From Foliimonas ilicis (GTDB lineage: Bacteria; Pseudomonadota; Alphaproteobacteria; Rhizobiales; Rhizobiaceae), in NCBI RefSeq assembly GCF_039939195.1, contig NZ_JBDUUH010000012.1:62001-126000 (forward strand): DNA of 64,000 nt, given 5' to 3'. The notes under the pieces were generated by a model, which was not told the origin of the DNA, did no database searches, and was given only the letters and a program-made list of their open reading frames with translations. Made by a program: the position numbers and the translations under genes. Positions 25,881-32,636 of this stretch are shown piece by piece. Numbering within the stretch: the first letter of the stretch is position 1; every line of letters starts with the position of its first letter.

Positions 25881-26444
25881 TCATTTTTGTCGTCGTGTAG
25901 CCGCAATAAGCCTCTCTCTCAGGCGCGCCCTGTCCGGCAAAGCAATGCCCCCCATGTCTGCCAGCCAGAGCCCGTCAGCCGCCAGCCGGGTGATCGCAAG
26001 CTGCAGATCGTTGTCGGTTTCATGGTGCCGCTCGACGCGTGCGTCGAACCATTGCGCCCATAAGGCTCGAAGTTTTGCATCCGTCAGCATCGAGATAGAC
26101 AACGGAGCCCATGGCCCGGCAGCTACATCTTTTTCGGCGTCGAAAACCGACTCGACATAGGCTCTTGTGAAAGTGCCGTATGCCTCGGAATCGGCAGCGA
26201 TGCGCGTATCTAGATCGCAGTCTATCGCTTCAAGCATGTCTTGAAACACAGCGTCGATAAGCGCCTGCTTGCTCGGAAAATGATGCATGAAGCCGCCCTT
26301 GGTGACGCCCGCCGCATCGGCGACGGCCTGAACGGTGACAGCCGCCAGCCCTTGCTCGACGGAAAGCTTCGCCGCTTCGTCCAGCAAGGCGCGCCTTACC
26401 AGTTCGGGCTGCTTCTTGCGGGTATAACCGCTTTCCCGATCCAT
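25881..26444 (-). CDS. TetR/AcrR-family repressor
   Basis: The protein has 187 residues. The N-terminal TetR helix-turn-helix is LLDEAAKLSVEQGLAAVTVQ then AVADAAGVTKGGFMHHFPSK. The C-terminal ligand domain is of the TetR_C_33/AcrR type, with ISMLTDAKLRALWAQWFDARV and a final LWLADMGGIALPDRARLRERL. Its ATG overlaps the stop of the upstream SMR transporter gene (ATGA overlap), so they are one operon. The probable job is repression of the efflux gene; the inducer is unknown. Confidence 0.87.
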   Translation of the reverse strand: MDRESGYTRKKQPELVRRALLDEAAKLSVEQGLAAVTVQAVADAAGVTKGGFMHHFPSKQALIDAVFQDMLEAIDCDLDTRIAADSEAYGTFTRAYVESVFDAEKDVAAGPWAPLSISMLTDAKLRALWAQWFDARVERHHETDNDLQLAITRLAADGLWLADMGGIALPDRARLRERLIAATRRQK

Positions 26445-26788
26445 CAGTGCGACACGCTGCCAGAGAAGACATTCATGACGACGACACCTGAAACGATAAG
26501 CGCAATGCCGATCAACGCTGCACCATCCAGCGTGAATCGGAACACGAACACACTGATAAGCGCAGTAAGCACGATGCCGAGCCCGCCCCAGATTGCATAG
26601 GCGACGCCCAGGGGGATGATTTTAAGCGCTTGCGAGAGGAAGAACAGCGACGCGCCGAAGCAGACCGCCATGGCAACGGTTGGCCACAGGCGGCTGAACT
26701 GCTCGGACTTCTGAAGCAGGGACGATCCGGTGACCTCGCAGACGATTGCGAGCGCGAGGGCACCATAGGCGACAAGAGCGGGATTCAT
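26444..26788 (-). CDS. Small multidrug resistance (SMR) efflux protein, EmrE/QacE-like
   Basis: The protein has 114 residues with four transmembrane helices. The SMR essential glutamate is in the first helix (LALAIVCEVTGSSLLQKSEQF). The family motif WP.....C...S is seen as LWPTVAMAVCFGASLFFLS, followed by PLGVAYAIWGGLGIVLTALI. SMR dimers exchange protons for cationic drugs or guanidinium-like compounds. ATG 26788 has GGAG upstream; a longer frame to 26884 adds 32 non-conserved residues. It is the first gene of an operon with the TetR gene, preceded by an inverted-repeat operator. Confidence 0.9.
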   Translation of the reverse strand: MNPALVAYGALALAIVCEVTGSSLLQKSEQFSRLWPTVAMAVCFGASLFFLSQALKIIPLGVAYAIWGGLGIVLTALISVFVFRFTLDGAALIGIALIVSGVVVMNVFSGSVSH

Positions 26789-26806
26789 GAAAAAACTCCA
26801 ATTTTG

Positions 26807-26834
26807 AAAAGATACCATATGTTCGGTTTCTTTT
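26807..26834. promoter_or_regulatory. Candidate TetR operator upstream of the SMR-TetR operon
   Basis: The inverted repeat AAAAGATACC (26807-26816) / GGTTTCTTTT (26825-26834) has one mismatch in 10 and an 8-base spacer. It lies 19 bases upstream of the SMR start codon, where bound repressor would block transcription. Confidence 0.5.
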
Positions 26835-26964
26835 GAAGTCAAGTACTCGACCGCCTTGCCTATGAACGTCATTTCCTCCCTCACGCGTGAATAAAAATCG
26901 CAGATTTCAAGAATTGTCCCAACGGCGAAATCCGGTTCGCCCCCATTAAGCGGTTAAAATTGTG

Positions 26965-27101
26965 CGTCCTTCGAGGCTCGTTTCACTCGCACTCAGGATG
27001 AGGGAGGCAGCGGATTTCAGAGGCTAAACCTTTGAAGTTGTGCTTTTATCACCCAACCTCCCTCATCCTGAGGTGCGAGCGAAGCGAGCCTCGAAGGACG
27101 C
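26965..27101. repeat. Palindromic element, type D (CCTCATCCTGAGG family)
   Basis: The arms at 26965-27008 (CGTCCTTCGAGGCTCG ... CTCAGGATGAGGGAGG) and 27057-27101 are inverted copies with a few mismatches. The right arm also carries GTGCGAGCGAAGCGAGC. A partial third copy, CCTCATGCTGAGCCCGTCGA, follows at 27118. The GAAGCGAGCCTCGAAGG motif is widespread in alphaproteobacterial intergenic repeats. Confidence 0.8.
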
Positions 27102-27162
27102 ACTCAGCACCCACTTCCCTCATGCTGAGCCCGTCGAAGCACGCACCACCAACTCCCTCAAC

Positions 27163-27199
27163 GTGGATAAAAACCTCAAATTCCAAAAACTTTATCCAC
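27163..27199. promoter_or_regulatory. Inverted pair of DnaA-box-like sites
   Basis: GTGGATAAA (27163-27171) and TTTATCCAC (27191-27199) form a perfect inverted pair around 19 A/T-rich bases. Each differs from the DnaA box TTATCCACA by one base. Other origin features are lacking, so this is a weak regulatory or accidental signal. Confidence 0.3.
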
Positions 27200-27224
27200 C
27201 CCCATTTCCCTCGCTCCTATCATC

Positions 27225-27700
27225 TCCCCACTGTTCGAGCGGGAACCGGGTGCGCACCGGGTATCAGGTCGAACGGCGATGACCTCCCGCCAACAGCTAC
27301 GGTAGCTGCGGGCTCCGAGGGGTGAGACATGTTCGACCGAAGGTCGGCAAAAAGCCAACGATTTGGCTTTTTGAGTGTTGAACGCCCGGAGCCATAGCGG
27401 AGGGCTGGGACAGGCCGGCGCGTTCAAGGTGCGTCATGGCGGGAAGTGACAAACCCCGTCAATGAAATGCCGGACAGCGTGCGGAGAAACCGCGGCGTCT
27501 CTCTCCTGCAGACCAATCGCAGGAAAAGAGCGTTGTGCCCGGCCAAATGGATAGTAGGTGAGGAGCGGTCCGCGTAGCGGACGGGAAGCCAACGATTTGG
27601 CTTTCCGAGCGAGGAACGACGGGCGGTGCGAGGTTCGCACCACCAACACACACTGATGAGCGAGCCCGCACCGCCCGTCTTCCCAACCACCATCGATCCG
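27225..27700. ncRNA. Hairpin-rich non-coding locus with a duplicated stem-loop module
   Basis: No convincing gene is present in this stretch. Instead it holds many strong stems: CCGGGTGCGCACCGG, CAGCTACGGTAGCTG, AAAAAGCCAACGATTTGGCT continuing TTTT (27349-27372), GTCCGCGTAGCGGAC, and GACGGGCGGTGCG (27619-27631) paired with CGCACCGCCCGTC (27667-27679). The module stem / AAGCCAACGATTTGGCTTT / GAG / GAACG occurs twice (27330-27384 and 27568-27618). This suggests a structured RNA or a remnant regulatory locus; the class was not recognised. RNase P, tmRNA and SRP RNA signatures are absent. Confidence 0.35.
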
Positions 27701-27749
27701 GCTTCGTTTGAAGTGCGGAAGCGATCCATCACGCCAAGGAAAACGCCAG

Positions 27750-28142
27750 ATGCTGAAAACCGACAATCTTCCGCCCCTGCCCGGACGCCCGGAGCCGCTC
27801 AAGGATGTGCTTGAACAATTGATCCCGGTCATGGCCGATATTTTCACCGCGCCGGAGTTTCCGGTCAAAATCCTGATCGCGAATGTGCGCTACAAGGCCA
27901 ATCAGGCAGGCTTCCACACGCAATGCCCGAAGCAGTCTTGCCGTCGCCGCAAATCCTGCTGTGCTGTCGAGGAAAACGACCCGCCCTGCGCCAAATTCCG
28001 GGACGACGACCATCGCGCCGCCCTGCATGACATGCGCTACGGCGTCTTCGCCTATTGGGCACAATTGACCGCAGACGCCGAACGCGAGCAGGACATGTTC
28101 CTGGGCGGCCTTCAGAAAAAAGCTCCCGAAGCCAACCAATAG
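27750..28142 (+). CDS. Hypothetical cytoplasmic protein with cysteine cluster
   Basis: The protein has 130 residues. AAGGAAA lies 8 bases ahead of ATG 27750. The N-terminal half is helical (LKDVLEQLIPVMADIF). The centre has a basic, cysteine-rich stretch CPKQSCRRRKSCC followed by CAKF, four to five cysteines within 30 residues that could bind a metal. The C-terminal part is HDMRYGVFAYWAQLTADAER. No family recognised. It lies between the hairpin-rich locus and a convergent acyl-CoA dehydrogenase gene. Confidence 0.65.
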   Translation: MLKTDNLPPLPGRPEPLKDVLEQLIPVMADIFTAPEFPVKILIANVRYKANQAGFHTQCPKQSCRRRKSCCAVEENDPPCAKFRDDDHRAALHDMRYGVFAYWAQLTADAEREQDMFLGGLQKKAPEANQ

Positions 28143-28162
28143 CCCCCGCCGGATCGACGCCG

Positions 28163-29350
28163 TTAGAAGACCGTCGCGACAGGCAGTCCGAGCCCCATCG
28201 ATCCGGCATAGGTCGCTTGCGGGCCTTGCTGCAACGGATGGAACCGCGCGCCCTGAATGTCGCGGAAATGCCGTTCCAGCCTGTTGCTGCGGTAGAAGCC
28301 CGCGCCTCCGGCCACTTCCATCGCCAGTTCCACGGCCTTGATCGCATGCTCCGCCACCAGCGCACGGCCGATCATCATCTCGTTGACGGTTTCAGCCGTG
28401 GCGCTCGTTCCTTCCGCTGTGGCGATCATATGCCGATGTGCAAGCTGCGCGGCGCGCAGGCTGGTTTCCATGCGTCCCGCAAGCTCGATCGTGTGCGGGC
28501 TTGGCGTCTTTTTGGTCGCGAGGCCGATTGCGATGTCGCGCGCGCTTTCGGCAACGCCCAGATAGGCCGAATAGATGAGCGGGAATGCGACAGTCGCGAT
28601 GATCTGAAACACCGGATGCCATTCACCGGCAGTGCGCGAGAAGGAAACACCGGCATCGGGAATGAACAGATCCTCGATGACGACATCGTTGGAACCGGTT
28701 CCGCGCATGCCGAGTGTGCGCCACGTCTCGACGATCCGCACTTCCTTGGCCTTCATCGGCACGCCAAAATGGATCACCTTGGCCGGTTCCTCGCCTTCCA
28801 GAATGGCGCCCGTCATCAACAGGTCGCCAGCGTCGGCCCCCGAAGTGAATGCCTTGCGCGCCGTGATGCGATAGCCGCCCTCGACTTTCACAGCTTTGCC
28901 CGATCCGCCGATCCAGTCGGACCCGCCGCTCGAAAGCAGCATCAGCTTTTCGGCGGCAACGCGCTTCAAAAGCGGCTCCACCGCCGCGACCTTCTGGTTG
29001 CGCCAGCGCCACGCAGGAATGGCGACCTGATGCGTATGCATGGAAAAGGCGAGCGCGGTCGAGCCGCAGCTATGCGCGATCGCGCGCAGCATGGCGCAAA
29101 GCTCTGCGACTTCCGCGCCATGCCCGCCGAATTCGCGCGGGACTGCTGCTTCCAGAAGACCCGCATTTTTCAACGCTGCGATATTTTCCGAAACGAAGCG
29201 ATCCTCGTCGTCGTGTTCGGCAGCACGCGCTGCAAACTCCGGCAGCAGACGCGTAACGATGTCCAGGATGCTTTCCGCATCGAGTTGATGAATTTTGTTT
29301 GCAATGCTCATGACGGCGTTCCCTTTGTTGTTATGGTTGAACGCTGTCAT
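28163..29350 (-). CDS. Acyl-CoA dehydrogenase family flavoprotein
   Basis: The protein has 395 residues in the acyl-CoA dehydrogenase fold: an N-terminal helical domain (GLLEAAVPREFGGHGAEVAEL), a middle beta domain (ITARKAFTSGADAGDLLMTG) with TWRTLGMRGTGSNDVVIEDLFIPD, and a C-terminal helical domain (VAGGAGFYRSNRLERHFRDIQGARFHPLQQ). The last motif resembles the flavin monooxygenase branch (DszC/HpaH-like) as much as classic fatty acyl dehydrogenases. The substrate is therefore uncertain. GGAGG six bases before the ATG supports the start. It is divergent from an HxlR regulator. Confidence 0.85.
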   Translation of the reverse strand: MTAFNHNNKGNAVMSIANKIHQLDAESILDIVTRLLPEFAARAAEHDDEDRFVSENIAALKNAGLLEAAVPREFGGHGAEVAELCAMLRAIAHSCGSTALAFSMHTHQVAIPAWRWRNQKVAAVEPLLKRVAAEKLMLLSSGGSDWIGGSGKAVKVEGGYRITARKAFTSGADAGDLLMTGAILEGEEPAKVIHFGVPMKAKEVRIVETWRTLGMRGTGSNDVVIEDLFIPDAGVSFSRTAGEWHPVFQIIATVAFPLIYSAYLGVAESARDIAIGLATKKTPSPHTIELAGRMETSLRAAQLAHRHMIATAEGTSATAETVNEMMIGRALVAEHAIKAVELAMEVAGGAGFYRSNRLERHFRDIQGARFHPLQQGPQATYAGSMGLGLPVATVF

Positions 29351-29462
29351 TGTGACCTCCGCACCGCTCCGGTCCAGTTCCAGAACTGTACTGCCCCGCC
29401 GCTTTTGCGGTTCATCCGCATAAGTGCTAAATTACGCCAATTATCGCTAAAGGTGCCCGGCA

Positions 29463-30143
29463 ATGCTGGAACGCGGCGGCTACGGACAATTCTGCCCGGT
29501 TTCCATGGCGGCAGAGGTTTTCTGCTCGCGTTGGACGCCGCTAGTCGTTCGCGAACTTCTGGCAGGCACCACCCGCTTCAACGATCTGCGCCGCGGCGTG
29601 CCGCGCATGTCGCCCGCCTTGCTGTCGAAGCGTCTGAAGGAGCTCGAAAAGGCAGGCATCCTCTATGTCGAACGAAACGCCGGTACGATCGAATACCGTC
29701 TGACCGATGCAGGCGAGGATTTGCGCGAAATCGTCATGGGGCTTGGGTTTTGGGGAACGCGATGGGTGGAATCCCAGCTTTCGCTGCGCAATCTCGACCC
29801 TTCACTGCTGATGTGGGACATGCGCCGTCATTTGGTGATAGAGCCGTTCCCGCCGCGCCGCTGCACGATACAGTTTCAGTATCCCGATTTACCAAATGCG
29901 AAACAAAACTTCTGGCTGGTTGTCGAAAGCGGCACGGTAGACCTGTGCGGCTTCGATCCGGGCTTCGAAATCGACCTTCTGGTGCGCTCGCCGCTTCGAA
30001 CGATGACGGCCATCTGGATGGGCATCGCGAAGATGCGCCAGGAAATCGACGCGGGAAATCTGGAGGTCAATGGCGACCCTTCCATTGCGGGTGCGATGCA
30101 GCAATGGCTGGGCCTCAGCCCGTTCGCTCACAAAAAGGCTTAA
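29463..30143 (+). CDS. HxlR-family regulator with C-terminal extension
   Basis: The protein has 226 residues. The HxlR winged helix is at the N-terminus: YGQFCPVSMAAEVFCSRWTP, LLAGTTRFNDLRRGVPRMSP, LLSKRLKELEKAGILYVE and YRLTDAGEDL. About 120 further residues (FQYPDLPNAKQNFWLVVESG, VRSPLRTMTAIWMGIAKMR) resemble a lipid/sterol-binding SCP2-like domain, which could sense an acyl ligand. That would suit control of the divergent acyl-CoA dehydrogenase. It is convergent with the Kazal lipoprotein gene. Confidence 0.82.
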   Translation: MLERGGYGQFCPVSMAAEVFCSRWTPLVVRELLAGTTRFNDLRRGVPRMSPALLSKRLKELEKAGILYVERNAGTIEYRLTDAGEDLREIVMGLGFWGTRWVESQLSLRNLDPSLLMWDMRRHLVIEPFPPRRCTIQFQYPDLPNAKQNFWLVVESGTVDLCGFDPGFEIDLLVRSPLRTMTAIWMGIAKMRQEIDAGNLEVNGDPSIAGAMQQWLGLSPFAHKKA

Positions 30144-30182
30144 AAACGCCGGGCGTCACCGAACCCTCGATAACGCCCGGCG
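30142..30182 (-). terminator. Terminator of the Kazal lipoprotein gene
   Basis: On the minus strand the stem CGCCGGGCGT...ACGCCCGGCG is followed by TTTTT. It directly abuts the stop of the plus-strand HxlR gene, so it may serve both genes. Confidence 0.75.
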
Positions 30183-30193
30183 ATCTCTCTGGA

Positions 30194-30673
30194 CTAGCAG
30201 CGGTCCTCGTAGATCACGCGGAAGCCTGCAGCCTGCGCTTCGCAAGAATTGCCGAAGGTGCGCTGCGTGCCGCCGCGACGGGCGCAAACCGGCGCATATT
30301 GCTGGGTGCACATCTGCGGACCCGGCTCAGGGCGCGGCGGGCGCGTACCCGGGCCTCCCGGACCTGGACGCGGTGGACGCGGCCTGTCCCATCCGCCTCC
30401 GCCACCGCTATTGCCGCGGCATTCGCCGGGATAGGCGATATTGTAGCCTGCCCTGTCGGCTTCGCAGCCATTCGGGAATGTCTGCCTGTCACCGCGGCGC
30501 TGGCCGCACACGGGCGCATATTCGCGCGTACAGAATTCAGGCCCTGGTCGTCCCGGACCGGGGCCTGGTCCGATTGGACCCGGGCCTGGCCCCGGCTCAA
30601 CCGTACAAGCGGAAACCGCCACCGCCATCAGAAAAACCGACGCGGAAATCTTGCCGAAACTTGGAATGCGCAT
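30194..30673 (-). CDS. Lipoprotein with two Kazal-type protease inhibitor domains
   Basis: The protein has 159 residues. AGGAGAGG supports ATG 30673. The lipobox VSAC puts an acylated cysteine near residue 23. A Gly/Pro linker leads to a first Kazal-like domain with CTREYAPVCGQ, TFPNGCEADRAGY and PGEC. A second Gly/Pro/Arg linker is followed by another (CTQQYAPVCAR, TFGNSCEAQAAGF, YEDRC). Kazal domains are canonical inhibitors of serine proteases, so an envelope-anchored defence against host or rival proteases is plausible but untested. It is divergent from cspA-like gene 1. Confidence 0.85.
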   Translation of the reverse strand: MRIPSFGKISASVFLMAVAVSACTVEPGPGPGPIGPGPGPGRPGPEFCTREYAPVCGQRRGDRQTFPNGCEADRAGYNIAYPGECRGNSGGGGGWDRPRPPRPGPGGPGTRPPRPEPGPQMCTQQYAPVCARRGGTQRTFGNSCEAQAAGFRVIYEDRC

Positions 30674-30804
30674 TTGTCCTCTCCTTGCCACCCACGGGAC
30701 AATAACACCGTTTTTGGATGTTTGATCCGGTTGGACGCCCAGCCAAAAGAAAAAATTGCGCAGAGCACGAAAACTCGCGTAAAACGCGTATGCGACAAAC
30801 TGTC

Positions 30805-30833
30805 TTGCGAACTATATATTTCCATGCAATAAA
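30805..30833 (+). promoter_or_regulatory. Candidate promoter of csp gene 1
   Basis: TTGCGA (30805-30810) and AATAAA (30828-30833) lie 17 bases apart in an A/T-rich patch. Transcription from here would begin near 30840, right at the conserved leader element. Confidence 0.4.
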
Positions 30834-30841
30834 ATTAGAGC

Positions 30842-30871
30842 TCGGGCATTTGCTGACCCGGAGAACTGGAA
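30842..30871 (+). promoter_or_regulatory. Conserved 5'-leader element of csp gene 1
   Basis: TCGGGCATTTGCTGACCCGG AGAACTGGAA matches 31461-31489 at nearly every position, with one base difference in length. It lies 199 bases ahead of the start codon, at the predicted 5' end of a long leader, as expected for cold-shock mRNAs that regulate their own stability or translation. A CCCCG/CGGGG hairpin with a T run follows at 30913-30938. Confidence 0.6.
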
Positions 30872-31040
30872 CGTTTTGGACGACCCTTTCCCCGAAACCG
30901 TGAATATCTGACAAACCCCGTTTTCTGGCGGGGGATTTTAGTATGCGCGAATGCATAAGCAGCAGGCAGAAATACGATCCACGAAAGCAGCGAGCTGAAC
31001 GGATCGAAGAACAACGAAACGGGCGAAGGAGTTCACCCAG

Positions 31041-31253
31041 ATGTCCCAGAGCGGAACCGTAAAATTCTTCAATGCAACCAAAGGCTTCGGCTTCATTACG
31101 CCTGACGATGGCGCGAAGGACGTCTTCGTGCACATTTCGGCGATCGAAGCTTCCGGGCTGCGCACGCTGGTCGATGGCCAGAAAGTGTCGTTCGACGTTG
31201 AGCCGGACCGCATGGGCAAAGGCCCGAAGGCGGTCAACCTCAGCGCGGAATAA
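31041..31253 (+). CDS. CspA-family cold shock protein, gene 1
   Basis: The protein has 70 residues in a single OB-fold cold shock domain. RNP1 is KGFGFIT and RNP2 is VFVHIS. It should bind single-stranded RNA and act as an RNA chaperone. AAGGAG precedes the ATG. The leader is about 200 bases long and shares an element with the second csp gene at 31655, to which the protein is closely related. A strong terminator follows at 31289. Confidence 0.95.
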   Translation: MSQSGTVKFFNATKGFGFITPDDGAKDVFVHISAIEASGLRTLVDGQKVSFDVEPDRMGKGPKAVNLSAE

Positions 31254-31288
31254 GCTCCGCAGCGAACCTGCCCGCAGGACCGAGATTT

Positions 31289-31319
31289 AATGGCGCGGCC
31301 TTTCTGGCCGCGCCATTTT
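31289..31319 (+). terminator. Terminator of csp gene 1
   Basis: The stem AATGGCGCGGCC / GGCCGCGCCATT with loop TTTCT is followed by TTTC; 12 perfect pairs, 36 bases after the stop. Confidence 0.85.
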
Positions 31320-31460
31320 CATTTGCAGCCTGCCCCGATAGCTTCCAGCTATTGGCCCTAGGGCAGCATCGTCGAGTAAAACTAAGGTAGCGCACCGGCT
31401 GCGAGATCGCCTTGAAAGTTTCGCTTGCCCCCGGCGTTAAAATATGGACAAATTTCGGCT

Positions 31461-31490
31461 TCGGGCATTTGCCGGCCCGGAGACTGGAAT
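31461..31490 (+). promoter_or_regulatory. Conserved 5'-leader element of csp gene 2
   Basis: TCGGGCATTTGCCGGCCCGG AGACTGGAAT is the partner of 30842-30871. It lies 194 bases ahead of the second csp start, almost the same distance as in gene 1. Leader sequence downstream of the element is not otherwise alike, which makes the conservation stand out. Confidence 0.6.
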
Positions 31491-31654
31491 GGCTTGTTCC
31501 ATAAGAACTTTACAAGTTCTTTGGGAAGTCGCGATCAGCGGGAAGCAACTCCCGGCGCGATTACTGTTTCTTCTCCTCCAGTGAACGGCCGATATTGTGC
31601 GGGATATCGCCTATCACGCATGACATGGAGTGGAAGGGACTAAAGGAGTTTCCC

Positions 31655-31867
31655 ATGCCGCAGACCGGCACCGTTAAATTCTTCAACCATGCCAAGGGGT
31701 TTGGCTTCATCACACCGGACGACGGTGAAAAGGACGTTTTCGTGCATATTTCGGCGGTTCAGGCATCCGGCCTGCCCGGTCTGGAAGATGGCCAGAAAGT
31801 TTCCTTCGAAACCGAACCGGACAAGCGCGGCAAGGGTCCCAAAGCGGTCAATCTTACCGTCGGCTGA
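31655..31867 (+). CDS. CspA-family cold shock protein, gene 2
   Basis: The protein has 70 residues in one cold shock domain with RNP1 KGFGFIT and RNP2 VFVHIS. It differs from gene 1 at about 15 positions, clearly a tandem duplicate. AAAGGAG lies ahead of ATG 31655; an upstream in-frame ATG at 31595 would add 20 residues unlike any Csp. The leader again is about 200 bases long. Confidence 0.94.
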   Translation: MPQTGTVKFFNHAKGFGFITPDDGEKDVFVHISAVQASGLPGLEDGQKVSFETEPDKRGKGPKAVNLTVG

Positions 31868-31950
31868 CAGCTCCTCTGGGCTAGCGCCAAAGCTCAGATC
31901 AGAACGAGTGTGCTCAGGCGCGCATTCTGGCAGGTATAAAGCCGCCTTTC

Positions 31951-31985
31951 AGGGCGTCACATGAGTTGACGCCCTCTTCCTCTAT
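31951..31985 (+). terminator. Terminator of csp gene 2
   Basis: The stem AGGGCGTCA / TGACGCCCT with loop CATGAGT is followed by CTTCCTCT, about 85 bases after the stop codon. Confidence 0.6.
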
Positions 31986-32133
31986 GTATCGGAACGAAAC
32001 CACTCTCCCTCACGTTCATGAAACGGCCTTTCTTGAAGCGCATCTTCGTTCAGGTGCCGTTCAGGTGGGGCGTCCTAAAAATGCGATACACCGACCCGAA
32101 ATTCTCTAAGGGCCGCGCGTGATGGAGACTAAG

Positions 32134-32577
32134 ATGAACCGTTTTCTCAAGACCGCAGTTCTTTCGGCAGCAGTTGCCGCAACGACGCTGGCCGTCATTC
32201 CCGGAGCACAGGCGCGTGATCGTTGGCATCACCGCGATCGCGACCGTGGCGGCGAGATCGTAGCTGCGGGCGTCATTGGCCTGGCAACAGGTGCGCTGAT
32301 TGCAGGCGCTGCAAATTCGCAGCCGCGATACTATTCGGCACCTCCGCCCCGTTATTACGAGCCGCAGGACAGCTACTATTACGATGATTCACCGCGCTAC
32401 TACCGTCCTGCCCCGGTACGGCGCGTCGTGGTTCCTGCCTATACGGAAAGCTATGGCCTCGAGCCATGGAGCCCGGAATGGTATCGCTATTGCGAAAACC
32501 GTTACCGCAGCTTCGATCCGCGCTCAGGCACCTTCGTCGGCTATGACGGCGTACAGCGCTTCTGCGCCGCAAACTAA
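32134..32577 (+). CDS. BA14K-family protein
   Basis: The protein has 147 residues. The signal peptide ends GAQA near residue 27, followed by a His/Arg/Asp-rich segment, a hydrophobic stretch (IVAAGVIGLATGALIAGAA) and a Tyr/Pro-rich region. The C-terminal BA14K domain is present: EPWSPEWYRYCENRYRSFDP and GYDGVQRFC. The family is named after the immunoreactive 14 kDa Brucella protein, which has lectin-like properties. GGAG six bases before ATG 32134 decides the start. It is convergent with the MBL hydrolase over a shared terminator. Confidence 0.87.
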   Translation: MNRFLKTAVLSAAVAATTLAVIPGAQARDRWHHRDRDRGGEIVAAGVIGLATGALIAGAANSQPRYYSAPPPRYYEPQDSYYYDDSPRYYRPAPVRRVVVPAYTESYGLEPWSPEWYRYCENRYRSFDPRSGTFVGYDGVQRFCAAN

Positions 32578-32591
32578 GCATATAATTTGAG

Positions 32592-32626
32592 AAAAAGGCG
32601 CTGCCGCATCGCGGCAGCGCCTTTTT
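32592..32626. terminator. Bidirectional terminator between BA14K and MBL genes
   Basis: AAAAAGGCGCTGCCGC - ATC - GCGGCAGCGCCTTTTT is a perfect 16-pair palindrome with A/T runs at both ends, able to stop transcription from either side. Confidence 0.9.
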
Positions 32627-32636
32627 CTTTTTGTGC

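Noticed and set aside
2116..27101. Repeated palindromes as CRISPR array
   Set aside because: Copies are kilobases apart, not evenly spaced, have no spacers and no cas genes nearby.
27163..27199. Chromosomal replication origin
   Set aside because: Only two imperfect DnaA-like boxes; no dnaA, hemE, parAB or AT-rich unwinding region next to it.
27225..27700. RNase P, tmRNA or SRP RNA
   Set aside because: The GGAAAGTCCGGGCTCC, tmRNA tag or SRP GGAA-loop signatures are absent on both strands.
26965..28142. Prophage or genomic island
   Set aside because: No integrase, tRNA attachment site or phage structural gene is present.
28055..30832. 925-codon plus-strand frame
   Set aside because: It runs antisense to the acyl-CoA dehydrogenase and Kazal genes and out of frame with the HxlR gene; composition is Arg/His-rich as in shadow frames.
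30913..30938. Riboswitch in the csp leader
   Set aside because: Only a CCCCG/CGGGG hairpin with a short T run is visible; no known aptamer motif.
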